A DNA stretch of 64,000 nt from Alteribacter lacisalsi. GTDB taxonomy: Bacteria > Bacillota > Bacilli > Bacillales > Salisediminibacteriaceae. The stretch covers positions 1,674,001 to 1,738,000 of the forward strand of contig NZ_PDOF01000001.1 of the NCBI RefSeq assembly GCF_003226345.1. Direction: 5' to 3'. Both the position numbers and the translations under genes were made by a program. Within the stretch, counting starts at the first letter, position 1. Each line of letters begins with the position of its first letter. Shown here in pieces: positions 44,984 through 53,386 of the stretch. Below the pieces are notes generated by a model. It was not told the origin of the DNA, searched no databases, and saw only the letters and a list, made by a program, of their open reading frames with translations.

Positions 44984-45020
44984 AAAAAAGACTCCGGATG
45001 TTTACCGGAGTCTTTTTCTT
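44984..45020. terminator. Bidirectional terminator yqgY / methyltransferase
   Basis: AAAAAAGACTCCGG / CCGGAGTCTTTTTCTT: T-runs on both strands serve yqgY (plus) and the MidA-like gene (minus). Confidence 0.85.
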
Positions 45021-45059
45021 GTGCTCTTAAAATTCACGACAGTGTGTCTGCTTCACTAC

Positions 45060-46208
45060 TTACTTACGCCCCGGTACCTTTTCTTCTTTTTCCCTGTAAA
45101 AGTGCCAGTCTCCAGTACGATGGAGTCCCCGTGACTGCACATTGACCCAGAAAGCTGTTGCTGTCCCAGACAGACTTGTAAGGTTCTGAATTGCACGGTT
45201 CAGCCGGAATGTCTCTGAAAAAGGCCCGTCTGTAACTTCAGGCTGTTTTAGAAAGTCGAAAATTCCTGCATGATGAAGGAATCTCCCCTGCCGGGTATTT
45301 ATGAATTCCACAAACTGCTCTTTGAGAAAGAGCGCTCTGAGGGCATCCCAATGAACGTGAGCAGTAATGTCCATTTTTCCGGGGTAAAGAAGTGGGTCCG
45401 GCACGATCTGATGGGAACGGTATCCACGGACTGAACCTTCTTTAAGCTCAGGCGCTGCAAGTTCTTCATTCGTATAGCCGTAATCAACCGTCACGGCTAT
45501 ACCTTTTCTCAGCCACCTGCTGACTGATTTTACCCACCGCTTAACTCCTGGGGACACTTCCGTGCGGTGCCCGTCGGGGAGCTCAGGACCGTACATATTT
45601 ATCAAATCAAGAATCTCCGTATTATCACAGACGGTTTTTACTTCTGCCAACTTGTTGTCCGCTCCTACGGTAACAAATATTTCAAGATAGCTTTCACCGT
45701 ATTTTTCAAGAACGTGAACAGGAAAGGCATCCAGAAGCTCATTTGAAAATAAAACCCCTTCAAATACAGGCACGGCCTCGGAACAGGAGACGAAATCCTC
45801 AAAGAGCCGAACATGTTTTCGGTGGTCTGAGAGCCTATCCTTCATCACTTCACGATGTGACCGGCTTTTTTCAATGACAAGATATGAAATGTCCGAGTAC
45901 AGCTCCGGTTCGGATCTCTGAAGATAATCAAGCACTGCTTCTGCAAACCGACCATCGCCTGCCCCCCATTCACAAATGACCGGTGCGATGTTTTCGGTAT
46001 TCAGGACGCCAGCGAAAAATTGTCCGAACGTCCAGCCGAAAACCGGATGTACGTGAGAGCTTGTATAAAAATCCCCCTCCGTCCCTATCTTCGTTTTCTC
46101 CTTCGTATAATAGCCTTCAGTTTCATGATAAAGGGCTTCTTCCATAAAACGGGCAAAGCTGATCTGTTTACGGCCGCTGTTACGAATTAATTTATGTATA
46201 GCTTCCAC
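45060..46208 (-). CDS. MidA/NDUFAF7-type SAM-dependent methyltransferase
   Basis: A 382-residue member of COG1565. The typical start region ISFARFMEEALYHETEGYYTKEKTKIGTEGDFYTSSHVHPVFGWTFGQF and ICEWGAGDGRFAEAVLDYL (SAM site) are visible, followed by LFSNELLDAFPVHVLE and VTVDYGYTNEEL. Mitochondrial NDUFAF7 methylates a complex I arginine; the bacterial substrate is unknown. GTG at 46208 follows GGGGGTGATGGA; the earlier ATG at 46241 lacks family sequence. Confidence 0.88.
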   Translation of the reverse strand: MEAIHKLIRNSGRKQISFARFMEEALYHETEGYYTKEKTKIGTEGDFYTSSHVHPVFGWTFGQFFAGVLNTENIAPVICEWGAGDGRFAEAVLDYLQRSEPELYSDISYLVIEKSRSHREVMKDRLSDHRKHVRLFEDFVSCSEAVPVFEGVLFSNELLDAFPVHVLEKYGESYLEIFVTVGADNKLAEVKTVCDNTEILDLINMYGPELPDGHRTEVSPGVKRWVKSVSRWLRKGIAVTVDYGYTNEELAAPELKEGSVRGYRSHQIVPDPLLYPGKMDITAHVHWDALRALFLKEQFVEFINTRQGRFLHHAGIFDFLKQPEVTDGPFSETFRLNRAIQNLTSLSGTATAFWVNVQSRGLHRTGDWHFYREKEEKVPGRK

Positions 46209-46312
46209 TCCATCACCCCCTGCTTTTTTATTCGCCGGCAAGGCTGAGAAAACCTTCCTTCACCTGTGTACCGGACACTATGAAGAACATTAAAAAAGAG
46301 GCTGAGACAGAA

Positions 46313-46499
46313 GTGTTAGTGAAAGAAATTCCGAACAAATAATCTGTGGGGCATAAATCACTCCTGAAATATGCCTCGCTATCCGCGGGAAGCGGGTGAG
46401 CCTCCATACGCTGCGCACTGTGAGGTCTCACCTTCGCTTTTCATCCTGCGGGAGTCAGGGTGTATTCAAACCGCTTTGTTCCGATTCTCACTTTAACAC
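46313..46499. repeat. MITE-like dispersed repeat, element 3
   Basis: 187 bp with imperfect terminal inverted repeats of about 25 bp: the left end starts GTGTTAGTGAAAG and continues TTCCGAACAAA; the right end in reverse reads GTGTTAAAGTGAG and TCGGAACAAA. The middle (CGCTATCCGCGGGAAGCG, GTGAGCCTCC, TGTGAGGTCTCACC, CCTGCGGGAGTC) is the Bacillaceae dispersed-repeat core. It fills the gap behind yqgX, where I see no other terminator. Confidence 0.6.
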
Positions 46500-46519
46500 G
46501 TTCATTCATGTCCCGGCCT

Positions 46520-47155
46520 CTAAAAGCCATTTAGAAATGGGTTGCTTTCTTTTTCAGCTCCTATAGTTGTTTCCGGGCCGTGCCCATTTGCGACGACCGT
46601 TTCATCCGGAAGATCGAGAAGCTTGTTGTGAATGGAAGCAAGCAGGGTCTCCTGGTCGCCTCCGGGCAGGTCCGTTCGGCCGATCCCCCCCTGAAACAGC
46701 ACATCGCCTGAAAAGACGACATTCTGCTCAGCAGCATAAAAGGACAGGCTCCCGGGCGAATGCCCTGGCGTTTCAAACATCTGAAACACAAACGAACCAA
46801 ACGTCACCTTTCCTTCACCGCGCAGCGTTTCAACAACCCCGGCAAACTGAACGAGCGGAATACCCGGAAACCGAGAAGAGCCATTCAACGCCGGATCCCT
46901 GAGCCACTCTTCTTCCTTCTCATGTACGTACACAGGCACATCCAGTTCACTTCGGATGGCCTCAACACCACCGATATGGTCAAAATGCGCATGTGTCAGA
47001 ATAATCGCTTTCAGGTTCAGATCGTTTTCTTTTAAAAAGGATACAACCTTCTCCCCATCACTCCCCGGATCAAAGAAAACAGCATCATTTTTTTCGTTAT
47101 GTACCAGAAAACCGTTCGTCTGGAGCGGTCCCAAAGGTATGCGTGTCACCTGCAT
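46520..47155 (-). CDS. yqgX: Metallo-beta-lactamase fold hydrolase YqgX (glyoxalase II-like)
   Basis: A 211-residue two-metal hydrolase with metal motif THAHFDHIGG near residue 55, FETPGHSPGSLSFY, FSGDVLFQGGIGRTDL and GHGPETTIGAE. It may act on thioesters or persulfides; the exact substrate is not shown by sequence. ATG at 47155 follows GGAGGAACTTTG. Confidence 0.92.
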   Translation of the reverse strand: MQVTRIPLGPLQTNGFLVHNEKNDAVFFDPGSDGEKVVSFLKENDLNLKAIILTHAHFDHIGGVEAIRSELDVPVYVHEKEEEWLRDPALNGSSRFPGIPLVQFAGVVETLRGEGKVTFGSFVFQMFETPGHSPGSLSFYAAEQNVVFSGDVLFQGGIGRTDLPGGDQETLLASIHNKLLDLPDETVVANGHGPETTIGAEKESNPFLNGF

Positions 47156-47335
47156 CAAAGTTCCTCCTCTAAAAGGTTTCTCCCATTGTACTACGGCGGT
47201 GCCTGGATTTTCAAAGATTGCAGGTAGTTCTCGACAAATAATAAAAAAACAAGTAAAATAAGAATGCGCTTAGGTTATGCTATAATCAGGTACAGGTACT
47301 TCGTGATTTTTACATACGTAAGGAGGCAAAAGAGT

Positions 47336-47551
47336 ATGGAACAATTGATTAACCATATCACAAACATGACATTCGCAGTGATCTGCCTGCTCATTACTGT
47401 ATTCAGTCTATGGGGTCTGTTTCGTGAGTTAAAAACGAAGAATTTCTTCGCAGTCGGCTTTGCTGCTGTTACAGTCCTTGTATTCGGCTGGTTCTCTGTT
47501 ATGTCACTGTTTGCCTACATCACACGCGGTGGCGGCGCAGCAATCATGTAA
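47336..47551 (+). CDS. yqgW: DUF2759 membrane protein YqgW
   Basis: A 71-residue protein with two membrane helices (about residues 10-27 and 37-60), containing LWGLFRELKTKNFFAVGFAAVTVLVFGWFSVMSLF. It matches YqgW in size and pattern. AAGGAGGCAAAAGAGT precedes the ATG. Function unknown. A terminator follows. Confidence 0.85.
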   Translation: MEQLINHITNMTFAVICLLITVFSLWGLFRELKTKNFFAVGFAAVTVLVFGWFSVMSLFAYITRGGGAAIM

Positions 47552-47557
47552 TGTACG

Positions 47558-47593
47558 AAAATGTCTCAATGGATGCCATTGAGGCATTTTTTT
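47558..47593 (+). terminator. Terminator of yqgW
   Basis: AATGTCTCAATGG / CCATTGAGGCATT hairpin followed by seven T. Confidence 0.85.
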
Positions 47594-47615
47594 ATGCCGC
47601 TTGTTCTCCAACACC

Positions 47616-47651
47616 TAAAAAGGAGTGACTCCTTATGGAGCCACTCCTTTA
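47616..47651 (-). terminator. Terminator of the DUF1385/YqgV fusion gene
   Basis: AAAGGAGTG / CACTCCTTT hairpin with inner TCC/GGA pairs, followed by TTTTTAGG on the minus strand. Confidence 0.75.
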
Positions 47652-47660
47652 GTAATTGAA

Positions 47661-48737
47661 TTAACGGCTGATTTTTTCATTAACGCTCTTTTCCTTATCA
47701 GTCATCGACTGGGCTTTATCTCTCCGGTCATCAATTCGGATGTGCGTTGCCACCCTTTCCACACCGCTTTTAAACGGCAGTTCATGAACACGCTCAATAA
47801 CTTCAAACAGAACCGGCAGTTCAGCATCAATAACCGTGCTCATTGCGTTCACTTTATAAGTGAGGCGCCCCTCGTACTCGTTAAGAACCGCTTCAATCTC
47901 TGCAATCTGCTCCGATTCACTCGTTGTTCCTTTTCCTACCGGAATGATGGACACATCTGCTGTTACCATATGCGCTCGCCCCTTCCTTCTGTAAATAGTC
48001 TTTCTATTTCCCTTTACCTTGTGAGGGAATTCTTTAAACGCCAGTCTTCTATAGGACCGGATTGCTGTTCTTAAATGACGTTCTTCCGGTTCCGATGTTG
48101 TAACATAGCGCTGCAGAAAGTAAGAGATTCTCAGAAAGAAGCGGTGAATTACTGTTACGCTGGTTCTGTTCAGCCAGTATGCTGCTGCAGGCATGATCAC
48201 AAGAGCTAAAGCGGATGCTGCATCCACGGCCCCTCTTCCCGTAAACCCCAGCCCCAAAAGAAAGGGAGTTAGAAGAAAAAACGCTGTAAAATACAATACG
48301 ATGGCGTTTGTGGAACAGTGCCGGTTTGTAATCTCCGCGCCGGCAATGTTCTGCCGTTCGGACAGGCTCACCCGCCCTCTGAAACTGAACACCTTGTGTT
48401 CGGCCCCATGATATTTCTTCAGTTCACCCGGAAAATAAAAATGCGTACCTGCCGCAAATAGAATCAGCGTTCCTAAAGGCAGCCCGCCTGCCAGCACCAC
48501 GTTTCCATTAAGCATAAAAATAGCTTGGGGAAAAACAGTCAGCAACAGAATTAACACTCCAGCAAGATGAAACCAGATCGGCATGGAGGTGACAACTTTC
48601 CAGGATACCCCAATCATCACCGGAAACGAAATCGGTTTTATCCAGGAACGGGTTCGGCCTTTTTCTTCAGAAGCACAGGAAATGTACCTCCTGCCCATAA
48701 AAAACACGCCTTTGTTAAAAGACAGCCCCCGGATCAC
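47661..48737 (-). CDS. Fusion: DUF1385 membrane domain + thiamine-binding YqgV (MTH1187/DUF77) domain
   Basis: A 358-residue open frame. Residues about 1-240 form a DUF1385 membrane module (three or more membrane helices, hallmark KKYHGAEHKVFSFRG near residue 108) lacking the usual N-terminal GGQAVIEG part. Residues 257-358 are a complete DUF77 domain (MVTADVSIIPVG, KVNAMSTVIDAE, HELPFKSGVERVATHIRIDDRRDK). The two are one frame with no stop. An internal AAGGAAGGGG before ATG 47969 could also start the 102-residue YqgV domain alone. The start is uncertain: GTG 48737 or ATG 48698. Confidence 0.75.
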   Translation of the reverse strand: MIRGLSFNKGVFFMGRRYISCASEEKGRTRSWIKPISFPVMIGVSWKVVTSMPIWFHLAGVLILLLTVFPQAIFMLNGNVVLAGGLPLGTLILFAAGTHFYFPGELKKYHGAEHKVFSFRGRVSLSERQNIAGAEITNRHCSTNAIVLYFTAFFLLTPFLLGLGFTGRGAVDAASALALVIMPAAAYWLNRTSVTVIHRFFLRISYFLQRYVTTSEPEERHLRTAIRSYRRLAFKEFPHKVKGNRKTIYRRKGRAHMVTADVSIIPVGKGTTSESEQIAEIEAVLNEYEGRLTYKVNAMSTVIDAELPVLFEVIERVHELPFKSGVERVATHIRIDDRRDKAQSMTDKEKSVNEKISR

Positions 48738-48739
48738 GG

Positions 48740-49324
48740 CTACTCACCATCAGGGCTGATTGTGGACCTGCGGAGAACCCAGTGCGGAATATCGGGTGTG
48801 AAGTCTATTCGGTCTTCGGTTAATCCTTCACCTGTAAACGCTTCGTGCTCCACCCATGTGTGGGCATAGCGTACTTCCGCTCCGTGTACCTCAGCACCCG
48901 GGTCAAAGGAAATCACAAGGGATCCTCTGTTACCATAGGTGACGTTATCTTCTGTCCGGTTTGGAAAAACCATCATCAGACCGTCCTCTGTCTGCACCGT
49001 TTCCTCTACGGTGTAGATGACATCATCACGCTGGCCAAGTTCCAATATGCCTTCCGTGCCCGCATCAGGCAGCACCTTCTCATTTTCATCAAACAGAACA
49101 ATCTCTATATAATCGTCACCTGCAATTCCGTCAGAAGGCATCGCATCCCAATTCCACGATGCAGAGACCGTTCCTTCATCTCCCTTCAGGTCAATAGTCA
49201 GTTCCGTATGACTATCGAGCTGTTCATTGTTTACTTCTTCAGTCTGAATGACCGACAGATAGCCGAATACAAACAGACCAATCATGACTGTAAGCGGAAG
49301 AAAAATCACCAGTTTATTTCTCAT
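48740..49324 (-). CDS. Membrane-anchored exported protein of unknown function
   Basis: A 194-residue protein with an uncleaved N-terminal helix (about residues 5-24) and an acidic, beta-rich outer domain (TELTIDLKGDEGTVSASWNWDAMPSDG, GNRGSLVISFDPGAEVHGAEVRYAHTWVEHEA). No Cys lipobox. Not recognised. It ends just before the DUF1385 fusion gene, with which it is probably co-transcribed. Confidence 0.65.
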   Translation of the reverse strand: MRNKLVIFLPLTVMIGLFVFGYLSVIQTEEVNNEQLDSHTELTIDLKGDEGTVSASWNWDAMPSDGIAGDDYIEIVLFDENEKVLPDAGTEGILELGQRDDVIYTVEETVQTEDGLMMVFPNRTEDNVTYGNRGSLVISFDPGAEVHGAEVRYAHTWVEHEAFTGEGLTEDRIDFTPDIPHWVLRRSTISPDGE

Positions 49325-49357
49325 AATTAAAACTCCTTTTACTCTTCTTGCCTAACC

Positions 49358-50143
49358 TCAGGGTTCAGCCGCCTCGGTTTCAGTAATTCCTGTAAGCTGA
49401 AACTCCTTATTGAAAAAGAAACGGTAGAAAATGACCGTAACAAGCATGGCCGCCATGGAAACAGAAGCAAAAATACTGAGGGAAATGACTATCTGGTACC
49501 GAATCGCTTCGATCGGTGCCACCCCGCCGAGAATAAGCCCGGTCATCATACCGGGGAGCTGAACAAGGCCGATTGTTTTCAGGCCATCCACGTTCGGAAT
49601 CATCGCTGCTTTGACGATCCTCCGGATGAGGATGGTAGAAGCCTGTTCCGGCTTCGCCCCAAGAGCGAGAGCCGCCACAATTTTTCCTTTCGCTTCTTTA
49701 AACTCGCTTTTCATCCTTTCCAGAGCAAGACCGATGGCAACCATGCTGTTGCCTATAACCATACCACTCATAGGAATAACCTGATCAGGCTGAAAATTAA
49801 TCATATCAAAGCCGAGCCACATGGCAAGTATTAATAGCTGAACGCCTACAATCACCAGAAAAATAACCGGTCTGAGGTAGGGAATTCCCGTCCCCTTTTT
49901 GCTCGCATGAAACGTTGCCACCGTCACCATAACCGTTAGCATCAGACTGATTCCAAGCAGGGGAGGAAGGGAAAAAAGATAGGTCAGAATATAACCAATT
50001 AGAAAAAGCTGGACCACTCCGCGAAATGACGACCATGCAATCGATTTGCTGAGGCCGAGGGCGTAGATGTAAGAAAGGGAAACAGGAATCAGAACAAAAA
50101 ATATTAACAGAAACATTGAAAGATTTGATATTTCCGGTGCCAT
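49358..50143 (-). CDS. fetB: FetB-type ABC exporter permease (UPF0014)
   Basis: A 261-residue protein with about seven membrane helices: SLSYIYALGLSKSIAWSSFRGVVQLFLIGYIL, IPMSGMVIGNSMVAIGLALERM and IRRIVKAAMIPNVDGLKTIGLVQLPGMMTGLILGG are UPF0014 signatures. In E. coli FetAB exports iron and lowers oxidative stress. Its start lies 3 bp after fetA ends. Confidence 0.85.
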   Translation of the reverse strand: MAPEISNLSMFLLIFFVLIPVSLSYIYALGLSKSIAWSSFRGVVQLFLIGYILTYLFSLPPLLGISLMLTVMVTVATFHASKKGTGIPYLRPVIFLVIVGVQLLILAMWLGFDMINFQPDQVIPMSGMVIGNSMVAIGLALERMKSEFKEAKGKIVAALALGAKPEQASTILIRRIVKAAMIPNVDGLKTIGLVQLPGMMTGLILGGVAPIEAIRYQIVISLSIFASVSMAAMLVTVIFYRFFFNKEFQLTGITETEAAEP

Positions 50144-50146
50144 AGA

Positions 50147-50848
50147 CTACTCCTTTAGAAAGTACTGTAGTTTTTCGGTATGCGGGTTTTCAAAGAGCTC
50201 TTCTGTGCTGCCCTGCTCGACAATCTGCCCTTCGTCCATAAACAGAGTCCGGCTGCCAAGACGCTTAGCCTGTGCAACGTCGTGCGTAACCATAATGACA
50301 GCGTGAACCCGGTCCGGCACGAGGTCTTTGATGAACGCCTCAATCAGCTCCACGTTTTTCAGATCAAGTGCGCTTGTTACTTCATCGAGCAGAAGCACAT
50401 CAGGACGATTGGCGAGGGTTCTTGCAAACGCCACACGCTGCTTCTCTCCCCCTGACAGATCTTCCACGTTCCGGTCCAGATATGACTTTGGAAGCTGGAC
50501 ATTTTCCATCAGACGGCTCCCCATCCCGTCCTCCCATTCATCGAAGAGTTTCGGACCATATTTCAGGTTATCCAGTACCGTTCCGTCGAAAAGAGAGGAG
50601 GACTGAAAGACCATACCGACAGACTTTCTAAGAGCCGTTACTTCGTATTCCTTCAAATCCCTCTCCCGGTAGCGGATTGACCCGGTATCCGGGTCATTCA
50701 GTCTGTTCAGCAGCATAAGCAGACTGCTTTTTCCAGCCCCTGACGAACCAATCAGGGTGACGATTTCACCTTTATATATCTCGAGGCTGATATTACTGAG
50801 AATTTCTGTCGAAACATTACTCAATTCCAAAATCGGTTTTCCATTCAT
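50147..50848 (-). CDS. fetA: FetA-type ABC exporter ATPase
   Basis: A 233-residue ABC ATPase with Walker A IGSSGAGKSSLL near residue 34, Q-loop MVFQSSSLFDGT, signature LSGGEKQRVAFARTLA, Walker B DVLLLDEVTSALD and H-loop VTHD. It pairs with the adjacent FetB permease. AAAGGTGATCAA precedes the ATG. Confidence 0.87.
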   Translation of the reverse strand: MNGKPILELSNVSTEILSNISLEIYKGEIVTLIGSSGAGKSSLLMLLNRLNDPDTGSIRYRERDLKEYEVTALRKSVGMVFQSSSLFDGTVLDNLKYGPKLFDEWEDGMGSRLMENVQLPKSYLDRNVEDLSGGEKQRVAFARTLANRPDVLLLDEVTSALDLKNVELIEAFIKDLVPDRVHAVIMVTHDVAQAKRLGSRTLFMDEGQIVEQGSTEELFENPHTEKLQYFLKE

Positions 50849-50882
50849 TTGATCACCTTTTCCTGAGCTGCAATTCTTTATT

Positions 50883-50912
50883 AGTATACCTGTTTGCTAG
50901 GAACTGAGCCAA
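50883..50912 (-). promoter_or_regulatory. Predicted sigma-A promoter of fetAB
   Basis: On the minus strand TTGGCT (50907-50912), 18-bp spacer, TATACT (50883-50888). Confidence 0.6.
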
Positions 50913-50949
50913 CAATGCAGGTGCTTTTTTAAGGTTCTGCTTCACACGA

Positions 50950-50992
50950 AAAAAAGAGAGTGCTGCCAAAAGTCACTATTTGGCACACCCTC
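50950..50992 (-). terminator. Terminator of glcK
   Basis: GAGGGTGTGCCAAA / TTTGGCAGCACTCTC hairpin followed by TTTTTTTC on the minus strand. Confidence 0.8.
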
Positions 50993-51004
50993 ATAATTTC
51001 AAAT

Positions 51005-51985
51005 TTATTCAGAACGGTTCCCCTGCTGCCTGGCGAGCCAAGCGGCTCCTAAAACGCCAGCATCGTTACCCAGACGGGCAATTTCAAACGTTGTTTCAGC
51101 CGAAATTTTGGGAAGTGCGTAGCGATCGAAATGGGGTCTGAGGGCACGAAGCAGCCGGTCACCTGCCCTGGATACTCCACCGCCGATCACGATCACGTTA
51201 GGATTCAGGCTGTTTGCAAGATTCCCGATTGCAAGTCCGAGATGAAACATAGCTTCCTCAACTACAGCTTCAGCACCTTGATCGCCAACAGCTGCAACTT
51301 CAAACACATCCTTCGACGAAAGACTGCCCGCACGGTCAAAAGCTTCCTTTAACCCGGCACTTTCTCCCCGGTGGACTTTTTCCATAGCCAACCTTACGAT
51401 TCCTGTTGCCGAGCTGATGGTTTCAAGACAGCCGGTTTTTCCGCAGTTACAGGGGGCGCCGCCTTCCGGTACTGAGGTAATGTGACCAATTTCACCAGCC
51501 ATCCCGTAAGCTCCCTGCAGAATTCGGCCTTCGGCAATAATGCCGCCTCCGACTCCGGTACCAAGAGTAACCGCAAGCATATTCGGTGCACCCTCCCCTG
51601 CTCCTTTCCACATCTCTCCTGCTGCTGCAAGGTTTGCATCATTATTAGCGAATACAGGAACACCGGTCTCTTTTTCCAATCTCTCGGAAAGGGGATAGTT
51701 CTGCCATCCGATGTTAACTGCCTGGTAAACAAAACCTGTCTCTGCTTCAATAAAACCTGGTGCCCCCACACCAATCCCTTTAAGGGCATGAAAGTCTGTA
51801 TCAAGAGCATTGAGCTTCAGTCTAAGTGCGGCAGCAATCTCAGAAGGTATATGATGACCGCTGTCAGCTGTGTTGGTGGGTATCTCCCACTTTTCAATAA
51901 AGGTGCCTTCTTCTGTCAAAATTGCAAGTTTAATCGTTGTTCCCCCAACGTCTACACCTGCAAGCCAAGTATGTCTGCTGTTCAT
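51005..51985 (-). CDS. glcK: Glucokinase (ROK family)
   Basis: Phosphorylates intracellular glucose. A 326-residue ROK kinase: phosphate loop DVGGTTIKLAI near residue 11, catalytic Asp in VFANNDANLAAAGEMW, TLGTGVGGGIIAEG, the metal-binding EIGHITSVPEGGAPCNCGKTGCLETISS, and late NVIVIGGGVSRAG. GAGGAGATACAT precedes the ATG. yqgQ lies immediately upstream, as in B. subtilis. Confidence 0.96.
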   Translation of the reverse strand: MNSRHTWLAGVDVGGTTIKLAILTEEGTFIEKWEIPTNTADSGHHIPSEIAAALRLKLNALDTDFHALKGIGVGAPGFIEAETGFVYQAVNIGWQNYPLSERLEKETGVPVFANNDANLAAAGEMWKGAGEGAPNMLAVTLGTGVGGGIIAEGRILQGAYGMAGEIGHITSVPEGGAPCNCGKTGCLETISSATGIVRLAMEKVHRGESAGLKEAFDRAGSLSSKDVFEVAAVGDQGAEAVVEEAMFHLGLAIGNLANSLNPNVIVIGGGVSRAGDRLLRALRPHFDRYALPKISAETTFEIARLGNDAGVLGAAWLARQQGNRSE

Positions 51986-52034
51986 ATGTATCTCCTCATT
52001 TTCATCATGATGTTGGGTTTGTGCCTGTCCCCTT

Positions 52035-52229
52035 TTATGAACCGGCTTTTCGTTTTTCTTCTCTCAGCACAATTCTTGCCTGGAGAAAAACCTGCTTGTC
52101 AATCATACCCATCCTGTTTAACTCATTCACTTCCTCTTCCATCAGCTCAAGGTCCAGGGCCCGGTCACCAGTGTAAATGACCGTCCCGTAACGCTTCAGG
52201 AGCTGTTGTACGTCAAAATAGCTTTTCAT
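52035..52229 (-). CDS. yqgQ: YqgQ (DUF910), nucleic-acid-binding-type small protein
   Basis: A 64-residue helical protein with FDVQQLLKRYGTVIYTGDRALDLELMEEEVNELNRMGMIDKQVFLQARIVLREE, matching the YqgQ/DUF910 family over its whole length. It precedes glcK. Proposed to bind single-stranded nucleic acid on structural grounds; role unknown. Confidence 0.92.
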   Translation of the reverse strand: MKSYFDVQQLLKRYGTVIYTGDRALDLELMEEEVNELNRMGMIDKQVFLQARIVLREEKRKAGS

Positions 52230-52266
52230 CCGCCTGTCCTCCAGCGCTCTGTGATTCCACTGTATA

Positions 52267-52773
52267 TTATACCAGTTTCAGCACGGCAATAAAGACAAAC
52301 AGCAGAATCGGAACATACTGTGTCAGAAAACGGAATTCCGATGCATTTTTAAGTTTCCACATAATCCATGCGCTTGCAAGGATTCCGCCTGAAAAGACAA
52401 GGGTATACAACAGGATAAACCACATTGAGACACCTGCAATTCCCGATTCAAATCCAAGGAAGAAAAAAAACATAGCAAACGCCCCCCAGTGGTAAAGACC
52501 GTGTGCCGGTATATAACCTGTAGAAGGATGGTACGTACGGAAAAAGAAAACAGCCATAACTACAGCGATTAACGAAATCAGCCCTTTCAACAGAGGATCG
52601 GGAAACCAGAGCCACGACCCCATGAGCATTCCAGTCCACACGCAGAAAAAATAAACAAGTCCAGTAACAGTGAGGACAATATGCCAGGAAAAAATCATTT
52701 TTGCCATCAGCAGTGATCCGACCGCAATGCCTGCCAGAAGCATGAAAAATACCAGCGTGAAAAACTCTAACAC
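52267..52773 (-). CDS. Membrane protein of unknown function
   Basis: A 168-residue protein with about five membrane helices, rich in Phe and Trp. GTG at 52773 follows GGAGGGATGAGCT. Not recognised. It sits just upstream of yqgQ-glcK on the same strand. Confidence 0.65.
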   Translation of the reverse strand: MLEFFTLVFFMLLAGIAVGSLLMAKMIFSWHIVLTVTGLVYFFCVWTGMLMGSWLWFPDPLLKGLISLIAVVMAVFFFRTYHPSTGYIPAHGLYHWGAFAMFFFFLGFESGIAGVSMWFILLYTLVFSGGILASAWIMWKLKNASEFRFLTQYVPILLFVFIAVLKLV

Positions 52774-52923
52774 AGCTCATCCCTCCCTCGTATATTTCTA
52801 TGAATGAAACACAGAGTTAAGGACAAGAATTTCTATTGTAGAATCGTGTCATGTTCTGATATAATAAGGCTGTAACAAGTTTGTTAAATACTGAGCAATC
52901 TCGCTCGAAATGGGGAATTGGTT

Positions 52924-53310
52924 ATGTCTGAGGAAAAATTAAAAGAAGTTCTCAAACAGGGTGTTTACGGATCTCCTGAAATACGCCCTGACGAACGCCG
53001 CCTTTTTCTTTCCACCCTGAGAGAACGGGTACACCTTGCCCTGACGAACCGACAGGTACGGGAACAGGGAATGTACCGCGAAGCAAATGAGATGATGAGC
53101 AAAAGCGGTTTGAAAATGTACCTCAATGGAGCACTTAATTACCCTGCCTATTCAAACTACGTACAGGCTGCCAATAAAAACGGTGTTCCATTTACGATTG
53201 TCAATGATGGAAAAGATTCTCCGGTCGGGCTTGTTCTTGCGTCTGATTACGCCGTGGAAAAGGAACACATTTTTATTGAAGATGAACTTTACAATCGGGA
53301 TATGAAGTAA
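52924..53310 (+). CDS. yueI: YueI family protein (DUF1694)
   Basis: A 128-residue soluble protein. GVYGSPEIRPDERRLFLSTLRERVHLALTNRQV, YLNGALNYPAYSNYV, FTIVNDGKDSPVGLVLASDYAVEKEHIFIED are YueI signatures. Function unknown. The ATG at 52924 follows GGGGAATTGGTT. It is divergent from the unknown membrane protein. Confidence 0.88.
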   Translation: MSEEKLKEVLKQGVYGSPEIRPDERRLFLSTLRERVHLALTNRQVREQGMYREANEMMSKSGLKMYLNGALNYPAYSNYVQAANKNGVPFTIVNDGKDSPVGLVLASDYAVEKEHIFIEDELYNRDMK

Positions 53311-53314
53311 GGAT

Positions 53315-53350
53315 AAGCCCGGGGGTCATAAATGTGACTCCCGGGCTCTT
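53315..53350 (+). terminator. Terminator of yueI
   Basis: AGCCCGGGGGTCA / TGACTCCCGGGCT hairpin with a short CTTTATA tail. Confidence 0.65.
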
Positions 53351-53386
53351 TATATGGTGACAGACACTTTTTCCTGTTTACAAAGG

